A stretch of 13,192 nucleotides of DNA from Anaerolineae bacterium (GTDB lineage Bacteria; Chloroflexota; Anaerolineae; 4572-78; J111), in assembly GCA_020433785.1 (NCBI GenBank), contig JAGRCC010000619.1, positions 1-13,192 of the forward strand, in the 5' to 3' direction. Shown here one piece after another: positions 1 to 6,900 of the stretch. How positions within the stretch are numbered: the first letter of the stretch is position 1; each line of letters opens with the position of its first letter. A program made the position numbers and the translations under genes. The notes under the pieces are model-generated. The model saw nothing but the letters and a program-made list of their open reading frames with translations. It ran no database searches and was not told where the DNA came from.

Positions 1-878
1 CCTGGGAAAAAGAGTTGGCGGGCACATATCTATCGGACCATCCGATTCAGAGATATATGAAGGATATCAAAGCGGCGAACACGACGCTGCTGGGTGAAAT
101 TGACGAAACGATGCATAAACAGCCCATTATGGTGGCCGGGATGATTAATTCGATCCGGCCTCACCAAACGAAAAAAGGGAAGCCAATGGCGTTTGTAGAA
201 ATTGAAGACGTGCAGACGATCCGCGAGGTGGTTCTGTTTCCACGAACTTATGAGGCTTACAAACCGCTGTTGAAGCCCGGCAATCTAATTGTGGTTAAAG
301 GCAAAGTCGATGCCGCCGACGGCCGTTCGCCCAAAATTTTGGCCGATACGGTGACGAATGAACTAACCACCTATCGGGCCGCCGATGAATCGACATCGAT
401 GATCACCCCGCCGCCCCCGGAGCCGCCGACGCTGTTTGAAGAGCCGCCTCGGATCGCGGAGACGGTAGCGTCGTCATATCGACCGGCGGACAGCGATCAC
501 CCGAACGGCAGCAATGGACACAACGGCCACGGATCAAACGGATCGAACGGATCGAATGGATCGAGCCGGCCGGAGGAGCCGGTCGTTGTTCCGCCGGAGC
601 CGCCGGCAGAACTGCCGCCCTCCAACCCGGTCGCTTCATCGCATCGGCTGCACATCACCCTGCCCCGGACCGGGAATTTAGCTAAAGATAAACACCGGCT
701 AAAAACGATTTATAGCTTGCTGACCGAGAAGTCCGGCAGCGATGACTTCATTATCTATATTCCTAACGGCAACCAAAAAATTCAAATCGCCTTTCCCAAC
801 CAATCGACCCGTTATACGGCCCATTTGGAACAGCAGTTGGTCCAAATATTGGGGGCCAAATCCGTTCGAGTCGAGTAA
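1..878 (+). CDS. dnaE: DNA polymerase III subunit alpha, C-terminal part (5' end outside window)
   Basis: This is the tail of the replicative polymerase subunit. The reading frame is already open at base 3 and reads WEKELAGTYLSDHP, the conserved DnaE stretch just before the OB-fold, so the apparent TTG start at base 15 is not real. Counting residues from base 15, an OB-fold nucleic-acid-binding domain spans about 37-115 (core IMVAGMINSIRP, then KGKPMAFVEIED). A Pro-, Gly-, Ser- and Asn-rich linker covers about 125-210. A compact C-terminal domain (about 211-287) begins LHITLPRTGNLAKD and ends at a TAA. The catalytic PHP and palm domains lie upstream of the window. The linker is longer and simpler in composition than I expect of DnaE and contains a 9-bp tandem repeat. 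No clear intrinsic terminator follows. Identification is secure from the conserved motif and OB-fold. Confidence 0.93.
   Translation, partial: WEKELAGTYLSDHPIQRYMKDIKAANTTLLGEIDETMHKQPIMVAGMINSIRPHQTKKGKPMAFVEIEDVQTIREVVLFPRTYEAYKPLLKPGNLIVVKGKVDAADGRSPKILADTVTNELTTYRAADESTSMITPPPPEPPTLFEEPPRIAETVASSYRPADSDHPNGSNGHNGHGSNGSNGSNGSSRPEEPVVVPPEPPAELPPSNPVASSHRLHITLPRTGNLAKDKHRLKTIYSLLTEKSGSDDFIIYIPNGNQKIQIAFPNQSTRYTAHLEQQLVQILGAKSVRVE
531..566 (+). repeat. 9-bp tandem repeat inside dnaE linker
   Basis: Four consecutive 9-bp units, GGATCAAAC, GGATCGAAC, GGATCGAAT and GGATCGAGC, encode Gly-Ser-Asn triplets (the last ends in Ser) in the flexible linker of DnaE. The period is a multiple of three, so changes in copy number would keep the frame. 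Confidence 0.9.
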
Positions 879-882
879 AAAG

Positions 883-1030
883 TTTGTAAGCGTTCAGCTA
901 TCAGCCTTCAGCCGTGAGCTTTGTCGCTAAAGATAACGTTTGGGCCGTCATGACCGGCTGTGAAACTCAAACATTTGCCAAAATAAGTAAAAAGCTGATC
1001 GCTGACAGCTAATGGCTGAACGCTTACAAA
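883..1030. repeat. REP-like inverted repeat pair downstream of dnaE
   Basis: Bases 883-898 (TTTGTAAGCGTTCAGC) are the exact reverse complement of 1015-1030. Inside the perfect 16-bp ends both arms continue as degenerate short tandems of TCAGC and ATCAGC type (about 899-914 and 994-1014). The roughly 80-bp centre between the arms has no gene. The pattern resembles dispersed palindromic repeats of bacterial chromosomes. It could also fold as a long hairpin at the 3' end of the dnaE transcript. No target duplication is visible. Confidence 0.7.
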
Positions 1031-1034
1031 AGTT

Positions 1035-1180
1035 GGTAGTGTACACATATTGACTGATGACGACCAAACGGCTGTCATGTCCGAATGTCTTTATCGGGCA
1101 GCCATAGTTCCGACGGCTGGATTCCCGCTAAAAGCATGCGGGAATGACATCCTCCTATCAGTCAACAGGTTGACACTACC
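1035..1180. mobile_element. 146-bp MITE-like element with 24-bp terminal inverted repeats and 8-bp target duplication
   Basis: The ends are inverted repeats of 24 bp: the left end starts GGTAGTGT and closes TTGACTGAT (1035-1058), and the right end is ATCAGTCAA ... ACACTACC (1157-1180). The outer 8 and inner 9 bases match perfectly and the middle 7 diverge. Immediately outside, CAAAAGTT occurs at 1027-1034 and again at 1181-1188, a perfect 8-bp direct repeat as expected of a target-site duplication. There is no transposase, so it would be a non-autonomous element mobilised in trans. End sequence and duplication length recall IS256-type elements, but that link is tentative. Confidence 0.78.
1121..1145. 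repeat. GCGGGAAT hairpin inside the MITE-like element
   Basis: ATTCCCGC (1121-1128) and GCGGGAAT (1138-1145) form a perfect 8-bp stem with a 9-base loop. Together with the flanking TGACA and GGCTGG it resembles a widespread REP-type palindrome of bacterial genomes, known to me only from memory. It sits within the terminal inverted repeats of the surrounding element. Confidence 0.6.
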
Positions 1181-1188
1181 CAAAAGTT

Positions 1189-1367
1189 TATCCTTGCCTC
1201 CGGAATTTTGTGAAATTCGCGGTTGATTTGGGGGTCTTCGTCCTTCAACTGGGTAAGCTACTATAAAGATTTGGCTCAGCCTTCCTCCCAGAGCAAAATG
1301 ACCGGTCAAAGTTGCATCCCTACGGATGATGATAAGCTCCATACCGGGAAAAAATCATCCACCACCT
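1189..1367. other. Spacer with no recognised feature
   Basis: Between the first MITE-like element and the 21-bp array I see no convincing gene, promoter or terminator. A minus-strand open frame crosses it but runs out into the transposon end and has no ribosome binding site. Confidence 0.5.
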
Positions 1368-1535
1368 GGTCGTGAGTCATTTTTAGGCGGTCGTGAATCA
1401 TTTTTGGGTGGTCGTGAGTCATTTTTGGGTGGTCGTGGATCATTTTAGAGCGGTCGTGAGTCATTTTTAGGCGGTCGTGGATCATTTTAGAGTGGTCGTG
1501 AGTCATTTTTAGGCGGTCGTGGATCGTTTTTGACG
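1368..1535. repeat. Array of eight 21-bp direct repeats
   Basis: Eight abutting 21-bp units start at 1368, 1389, 1410, 1431, 1452, 1473, 1494 and 1515. Each begins GGTCGTG and carries a T4-5 tract. Units 1, 5 and 7 are identical (GGTCGTGAGTCATTTTTAGG plus C). Units 4 and 6 form a second type (GGATCATTTTAGAG), so units 4-7 make a 42-bp higher-order repeat. The last unit is degenerate. There are no spacers, so this is not CRISPR. The T-tracts recur every two helical turns, which predicts bent DNA. On the minus strand the unit reads as an open heptapeptide repeat (KMTHDHP-like), but without a ribosome binding site. Confidence 0.93.
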
Positions 1536-1556
1536 GGTGTGAGGCCTAGAACAACC

Positions 1557-1744
1557 GGGAGCCTTTCACGTTTGGGCAAGTTTAAATGGCTGAATACGCT
1601 GCGAAAGGGTAAGGTTAGCTTGTGACGGCCGTCGCCCGATTTAGCCCCGGTCAATGGCCTTTCGATTGAACCTCAGCGGTTTTGGCGCTTTCAGCGGCCT
1701 CAGCGATTCAAGGGATCAGTTGGCCCGCAACGTGAAAGACTCCC
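1557..1744. mobile_element. 188-bp MITE-like element with terminal inverted repeats and 8-bp target duplication
   Basis: The left end reads GGGAGCCTTTCACGTT and the right end, read inward on the other strand, GGGAGTCTTTCACGTT, a single mismatch in 16, and both continue into G/C-rich bases. GAACAACC lies directly outside at 1549-1556 and again at 1745-1752, a perfect 8-bp direct repeat. No open frame inside resembles a transposase. The ends differ from those of the first element, so a different parent element is implied. Confidence 0.75.
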
Positions 1745-1844
1745 GAACAACCGGCGCTGTTGATAGGGGCAAAACCGCTTCTTGATCGCCCTGGTTGCAG
1801 TAATCTTGTCGCCAAATTGGTTGCTGCCTTGGTTGGGGGACTTA

Positions 1845-1873
1845 TTGACAGATTAACACTATTGTCTTATACT
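1845..1873 (+). promoter_or_regulatory. Strong sigma70-type promoter upstream of pfp
   Basis: TTGACA at 1845-1850, a 17-bp spacer and TATACT at 1868-1873 give a perfect -35 and a 5-of-6 -10 at ideal spacing. Transcription would begin near 1880, leaving a leader of about 280 nt before the phosphofructokinase start codon. Confidence 0.8.
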
Positions 1874-1974
1874 CTGCCTCAATTTGAGCTTGAAGAGTTC
1901 AAGAGTTTGTAGCGTTCTGAGTTATTGATGTTCTATTCATTCCAGCGATAGTCATTGTATTCTACAACCTGTCT

Positions 1975-2019
1975 AAACTCCATAAACTCTATAAATTCCA
2001 TAAACTCCATAAACTCTAT
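1975..2019 (+). repeat. Five 9-bp tandem repeats in the pfp leader
   Basis: Five units in a row: AAACTCCAT, AAACTCTAT, AAATTCCAT, AAACTCCAT and AAACTCTAT. They fall within the predicted leader RNA and would be a pyrimidine/A-rich unstructured stretch. Related GAGTT-containing words occur just upstream (about 1895-1922). Confidence 0.88.
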
Positions 2020-2095
2020 GATTGGGGCCTACGGTGTTAACTGTGAAACCAATACCGTGCAGCGCGTCAGACAGTCATCCCGACGACAACAAAGC

Positions 2096-2128
2096 AAAAA
2101 TGGGCCTAGCGCAGGCCCATTTTTTTTT
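2096..2128 (+). terminator. Intrinsic terminator immediately before the pfp ribosome binding site
   Basis: A perfect 12-bp stem pairs AAAAATGGGCCT (2096-2107) with AGGCCCATTTTT (2113-2124) around a 5-base loop, followed by an unbroken T run to 2128. It ends only 15 bases before the Shine-Dalgarno sequence, so transcripts from the promoter at 1845 must read through it to express the downstream gene. That position suggests attenuation or a separate small RNA. Confidence 0.85.
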
Positions 2129-2142
2129 AATACTATCCATCT

Positions 2143-2149
2143 AGGAGGA
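2143..2149 (+). promoter_or_regulatory. Ribosome binding site of pfp
   Basis: TAGGAGGA ends 8 bases before the GTG at 2158. It fixes that GTG as the start codon. Confidence 0.85.
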
Positions 2150-2157
2150 TTCAAGCC

Positions 2158-3306
2158 GTGAAAATTGGCATATTGACCGGCGGTGGAGATGTCCCAGGCT
2201 TAAACTCTTGTATCAAGGCCGTGGTAAAGCGGGCCAGCGATGAAGGCCATACGGTTCTAGGGATCCGGCGTGGTTGGGCCGGGCTGCTTAATTACAACCC
2301 GGCTGACGAAACCTGCTTTCCGACCTGTTTAGCCAACTTAGATAATAACACGGTGCGAACGGTTGATCGCACCGGGGGAACTTTTCTGCATACGTCCCGA
2401 ATTAACCCGGGGCGCGTTCGTGTGGACGACCTGCCGCCATTTCTGCGGGATGCCGAGGGGACGCAAAAAGAGACTAGAGATTGTACCGATCATATCTTGA
2501 AAAATATCGAGCAACTTGGCCTTGAAGCTTTAATTCCTATCGGGGGTGACGATACGCTCAATTACGCCTACCGGCTGCATAATGAAGGCATCCCTATAAT
2601 AGCCATTCCCAAAACGATGGATAACGATGTCTACGGCACCGATTACTGTATTGGCTTTTCAACGGCGATTACCCGCAGTATCGACATGATCCATAACCTG
2701 CGCACGTCCATCGGCTCTCATGAGCGAATCGGGATCATTGAGTTGTTTGGCCGCAATTCCGGCGAAACGTCTCTCATTGCCGCCTATCTGGCCGATGTTG
2801 ACCGGGCTGTCATCTCCGAAGTGCCCTTTGATCCTGAAAAACTGGCTACCCTGTTAGCCGCGGATAAACGCAAAAACCCCAGCAATTATGCCATTCTGAC
2901 GATTTCCGAAGGGGCGACGATGATCGGTGGGAAAAATATGAGATACGGTCAGCCCGATGCCGCCAGCCAAAAACTATCGGGGATCGGCGCGGTAATGGGC
3001 GAAGCGATTAAACAAATCACCGGTGAAAGCATCATCTACCAGCAGATTGCTTATCTCTCGCGTTCCGGCAAACCGGACTCGATCGATTTGATGGTCGGCT
3101 TCAACTTTGCCAATATGGCGATGGATTTAATTAGCAGCAACCAACTCGGCCAAATGGTGGCGGTGAAAGATGGCAAATATACCAGCGTCCCGGCCACTGT
3201 TCTGGCTCAAGGCATCAAGCGAGTTGATGTCGATGAACTATACGACGTCGATGCTTATCGGCCTAAAGTGCGCCACGTTCGCGAGAAACCGATGTTTCTG
3301 TATTAA
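2158..3306 (+). CDS. pfp: 6-phosphofructokinase, group III, probably pyrophosphate-dependent
   Basis: Phosphorylates fructose 6-phosphate to fructose 1,6-bisphosphate in cytoplasmic glycolysis. The 382-residue protein has the N-terminal phosphoryl-donor loop GGGDVPGLN (8-16), GGDD (129-132), the active-site PKTMDND (151-157, catalytic base D155) and a substrate segment [19 protein letters not shown] (184-202). In ATP enzymes such as E. coli PfkA the two discriminating positions are Gly (GGDGS, GTIDND). Here they are Asp132 and Lys152, the pair known to favour pyrophosphate over ATP. With pyrophosphate the reaction is reversible and could also serve gluconeogenesis. Start is GTG with a strong Shine-Dalgarno. 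An intrinsic terminator stands just upstream, so expression may be attenuated. The enzyme family is certain; the donor is inferred from two residues. Confidence 0.93.
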   Translation: MKIGILTGGGDVPGLNSCIKAVVKRASDEGHTVLGIRRGWAGLLNYNPADETCFPTCLANLDNNTVRTVDRTGGTFLHTSRINPGRVRVDDLPPFLRDAEGTQKETRDCTDHILKNIEQLGLEALIPIGGDDTLNYAYRLHNEGIPIIAIPKTMDNDVYGTDYCIGFSTAITRSIDMIHNLRTSIGSHERIGIIELFGRNSGETSLIAAYLADVDRAVISEVPFDPEKLATLLAADKRKNPSNYAILTISEGATMIGGKNMRYGQPDAASQKLSGIGAVMGEAIKQITGESIIYQQIAYLSRSGKPDSIDLMVGFNFANMAMDLISSNQLGQMVAVKDGKYTSVPATVLAQGIKRVDVDELYDVDAYRPKVRHVREKPMFLY

Positions 3307-3310
3307 CTTG

Positions 3311-3484
3311 AGTTCGATAATTCTTTTGTAGGGTGGGTTGAGCCGAAACTTTTGTCCTCTAACGAGCTAACGTTGGGTTTCATTCTGGGTGTTAGCCCCT
3401 GAATGTCTGGCGAAACCCAACCATTTGGGTAACGCTGTCTCGAATGGACCCATTCAACCCAACCTACGCTGATTTGTCGAACTA
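3311..3484. repeat. Large palindromic repeat (GTAGGTTGGGTTGA type) after pfp
   Basis: AGTTCGA at 3311-3317 and GTAGGGTGGGTTGA at about 3328-3341 recur as inverted partners TCAACCCAACCTAC (3454-3467) and TCGAACT (3478-3484). Inside, GTTGGGTTT (3372-3380) pairs perfectly with AAACCCAAC (3413-3421), a nested hairpin. The words match a dispersed GGGTTGAG/AAACCCAAC repeat that I associate from memory with Chloroflexota and cyanobacteria. No transposase and no clear target duplication. It could fold at the 3' end of the pfp transcript. Confidence 0.72.
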
Positions 3485-3766
3485 AACGCAAGGGACGCAA
3501 ATGACGCTAAAGTTTCTAACGCTTTTTATATTGGCTCCGAAATCAGAACAATTTAGCAATTTGTTCTCCCTACTGCGTAACTGTTAACAACCGGATATCG
3601 TTTTATAAAAAGTAACCGTTCAGTCGCTCCTTTATTAATAAGGATTAAGCGGAACGCGGAGGGGTAATATCTTCCCGTTCCGCTTAAGTGATTTGTTTAT
3701 GGTGAAGTCTGCCCACGTTGATCTATTTAATTGAGTTACCTTACGACCAAAGTACCAACAATGACC
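3485..3766. other. Spacer between palindromic repeat and kinase promoter
   Basis: No gene is seen here. The stretch is AT-rich and contains a near-palindrome CCTTTATTAATAAGG (3629-3643) and the perfect hairpin listed separately. Confidence 0.5.
3646..3686. other. Perfect 10-bp stem hairpin upstream of the histidine kinase
   Basis: TAAGCGGAAC (3646-3655) and GTTCCGCTTA (3677-3686) pair perfectly around a 21-base loop. No T-run follows on either strand, so it is not a typical intrinsic terminator. It might be a protein-binding site or a terminator of another type. Confidence 0.55.
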
Positions 3767-3795
3767 TTGACTTGGTATACACGGCGTGTTAAACT
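3767..3795 (+). promoter_or_regulatory. Candidate sigma70 promoter of the histidine kinase
   Basis: TTGACT (3767-3772), a 17-bp spacer and TAAACT (3790-3795) fit the vegetative consensus. The spacer holds an 11-bp palindrome, ACACGGCGTGT (3779-3789), directly against the -10 box, a plausible operator. Transcription would start near 3802, about 136 nt before the ATG. Confidence 0.6.
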
Positions 3796-3937
3796 TGAAC
3801 GTATTAGGTTAAATTGCACCCCAAAATCTGACCTTTAGCATCACTATCTATCAACAACACTCGTATCAACCTTAGTCATGGGTAAGGACCTAATTTGCAA
3901 CGGAAAACCCGTTTGATTAGCCAAAAATCTTCGACAG

Positions 3938-6900
3938 ATGAAAACGGCTTTTAGCTCTTTAAGAAGCAGACATTCTCCATCCACACGAATATTTATCCTC
4001 ACGTTATTAACCGTAGCCATTGTTTTTAACATTTTGGGCCTCGTCTTTGCCTTGCAGTGGAGTAGAGTGCCATTTCCGGGGACGTTACTGTATGCTAATT
4101 TAGTTGTAGCTGACACCTACAATCCGGCATGGTCAGCTCGCCAGCAAGGCATTCGTTCGGGTGATGCCCTGATTGCTGTGGACGATACGCCAGTTATGTC
4201 GGGGCGAAACTTATACCTGCTGCTTCGCGAACAAGCGGTCGATGATCCAGCAGTGCTGAGTATCGAACCCTACATGGCTCAAGCCGCTCCGCCTGAAACC
4301 CAGTTGACCGTAACCTTAACTGATTTCTCGCTGCAGGACCTGCTTATCTTCTTTTGGCTACCCTATATTATCGGCTTGATCTATTTGAGTCTGGGGCTGG
4401 TCATTTTTCGGTTGCGCCAAGTAGGTCGGGCCAGCGATATTTTCATTACATTCTGCGCCTTGGTATCGATGTTGACCAGCGGCCTATTTGATCACTATAC
4501 CCTCCATTTTCTCACCCCAATTTGGTTGTTTATCTTGCCGTTAAGCGGCGCCGCCTTAATCCATTTGGGACTTGAATTTCCGGTTGCATCGCGTTTTATG
4601 CGGCATCAGACTTGGCTGCGCTTCGTCCCATATATAGTGGCCCTTATCGTAGGGATAGCCAATTTATACAGTCTTTATTTTTCAGCCAATTCTCGTCTGT
4701 ATTTGACCATTCGGTTGTGGGATTTTGGCTTTATGGGCCTGGCCTGTCTTCTGTTTTTGGGATTACAACTTCACGCCCGTTTATTTACCCTTTCGGCAAT
4801 GGTACGCCAGCAAACCTCCATTATCTTTTGGAGCAGTATCATCGCTTTTGGGCCAGCCGGGTTGTGGCTGATTACCAATGCGGTCGGGTGGCGTACACCC
4901 TTTGTCTGGCCTATTTTTGCCGGCGTATTTATTCCGGTTATTGTCTTTCCGCTGGCCATTACCTACGCTATGCTGCGCTATCGTATTCTCGATATCGATA
5001 CGGTCTTTAATCGGGGGATGGTTTATACATTACTGACCTTGATGGTCACCATTGTCTATTTTATCATCGTCAGTTTTCTAGGCGCGCTATTCCAAGAGTC
5101 GCTGTTTCAGGATCCGATTATCCTGGCCATATTTGTGGTCGTTTTGGTCATCGCGCTAGACCCGCTCAGGCAGCGCATTCAAACAGCGGTTAATCGCCTG
5201 TTTCTGCGCGAGACGTTTGACTACCGGCAAATTCTGCAAAGTTACGGCCGGTCGCTCATTTCCGCGCCGCTTAGCAGCCATCATATTCTTGAACTGCTGG
5301 TGCAACAGGCCAATCAAACGCTGATTCCGGAGCGATCGGTTGTATTTCTGCGTGACCTCACCCTAGGGGCTTTTATAGTTAGTTATCCCAGTAATGATGA
5401 CACGCTTCAAACCGTAGACATCCGCTTTGGCTTAAGTGATGATCTGGCCCAATGGCTGGCCGATACCAATAATATTCTCCAAATTAGCCCCGGTGGCGCG
5501 GCCCCGGACGATGTGTCGATTTCCACGGAAGAATTGGCTCGTTTGAATATGCTGAACATCGCGCTGTGTGTGCCGCTACTAGGTTCAGAAAACTTGTTGG
5601 GCTGGCTGGCGTTGGGCTTAAAACGCTCCGGCCAACCTTACACCAGCGATGATCTTTTATTTTTAGCCACGCTGGCCAGCCAGACGATTATCGCTCTGGA
5701 AAATGCGCAGCTTCTGGAAGAGGCCAAACGCCGGGCGGCCGAACTCGAAGCGCTGCAAACAATATCGGCCAACATCCAAGCCGAAGCCGATGCCGACGCC
5801 CTTTTGTCGTCCGTAGTAGAGCAGGCCACGAATCTACTTCATGCGGAAGGCGGGCTGGTGTATCTATTGCAGCCTGATCAAAAGACTTTAAAAGCGGTGG
5901 TCAGCTACAACCTAGATAAAGATTATACGGAATTTACGGTCGACTCGACTTACGGTATCGCCGGACGGGTGTTTACGCTGGGCAAGCCGGTGGTTATCGA
6001 TAATTATCATACCTTTTCGGGCCGGCTACAAGAATTTGGCGACTCGAAATTCGGTGCTGTTTTGGGCGTTCCGCTGCAATGGGGCGGAAAAGTGCGGGGC
6101 GTTCTATGCCTAATGCACAAACCTCATGGGCTTCGATTTCGTGAAGATGATATCTGGCTCATGAAACTTTTCGCCACCCAGGCCGCCATCGCTCTGGAAA
6201 AATCACAGCTATTGAACGAAGCTCAAGAAAAAGCCCACCAGCTGACTACTTTGGGCGAAGTTAGCCTGGCGATTAGTTCGACCCTTGACCTGGATACTGT
6301 CTTAATCCGAATTATGCAGCATGCCGTCCAACTGCTCAATGCCGAAGCCGGGTCGCTGCTTTTGATGGACGCCCAAGGCAAAACACTACGTTTTGAGGTG
6401 GTATTAGGGCCATCAGACGATAAACTGTTGGGGTTGACGACCCCGGTTGGGAAAGGTATTGTCGGGACGGTCGCCAAATCCGGTGAGCCGTTAATTATCA
6501 ATGACGTTACCAGCGATTTACGGTGGAATGTTAATTTTGACGAAGAAACCGAATTTAAAACCAAAGATCTGATGTGCGTGCCGATGCTGGCGCGCAATGA
6601 GGTTATTGGCGTCATCGAAGTCTTGAACAAACAGGACGCCTCTGTTTTCACCGATGAAGATTGTGCCCTACTGATGTCGTTTGGGGGGCAGGCGGCGATT
6701 GCCATCCAAAATGCTCAGAAGTTTACCCTGACCGACCAGGCCTTGAATGAGCGCATGCAGGAACTCCAAACCCTGCAAATGTTCGACCAGCAGCTTCAGA
6801 CATCGATAGAGTTGCAGACCGTATTAGATGTAACATTGACGTATGCCATGGATGCGCTGGGATTGTCGATTGGGGCAATGGGCGTGGTGATGCAGAATAA

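Larger units (their letters stand above)
1880..2128 (+). ncRNA. Candidate leader or small RNA ending at an intrinsic terminator
   Basis: A consensus promoter ends near 1873 and an excellent intrinsic terminator ends at 2128, with no credible gene between. The predicted RNA is about 250 nt. It contains a 9-bp repeat tract (1975-2019), a stem of 8 pairs with a 12-base loop (2031-2038 with 2051-2058) and the terminator stem. It could be a free small RNA or an attenuated 5' leader controlling the phosphofructokinase. I do not recognise a known riboswitch, 6S or tmRNA in it. Confidence 0.4.

Noticed and set aside
15..17. TTG as start of the first gene
   Set aside because: The frame continues upstream to the window edge and codes for WEKEL, part of the conserved DnaE motif; the gene is simply cut.
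403..639. Minus-strand open frame inside dnaE
   Set aside because: It is the complement of the GC-rich dnaE linker and has no protein-like features.
1091..1342. Minus-strand open frame of 83 codons
   Set aside because: It crosses the boundary of the MITE-like element and resembles no protein I know; no start signals.
1306..1506. Minus-strand open frame with heptapeptide repeats rich in Met, His and Asp
   Set aside because: It is the 21-bp direct repeat read in an open frame. It has no ribosome binding site, begins within the array and ends in unrelated sequence.
1368..1535. CRISPR array
   Set aside because: The 21-bp units abut one another without spacers, and no cas gene is present.
1955..2161. 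Plus-strand open frame overlapping the start of pfp
   Set aside because: Its Asn-Ser-Ile repeats are the 9-bp tandem repeat, and it reads through the intrinsic terminator stem, so it is not a credible gene.
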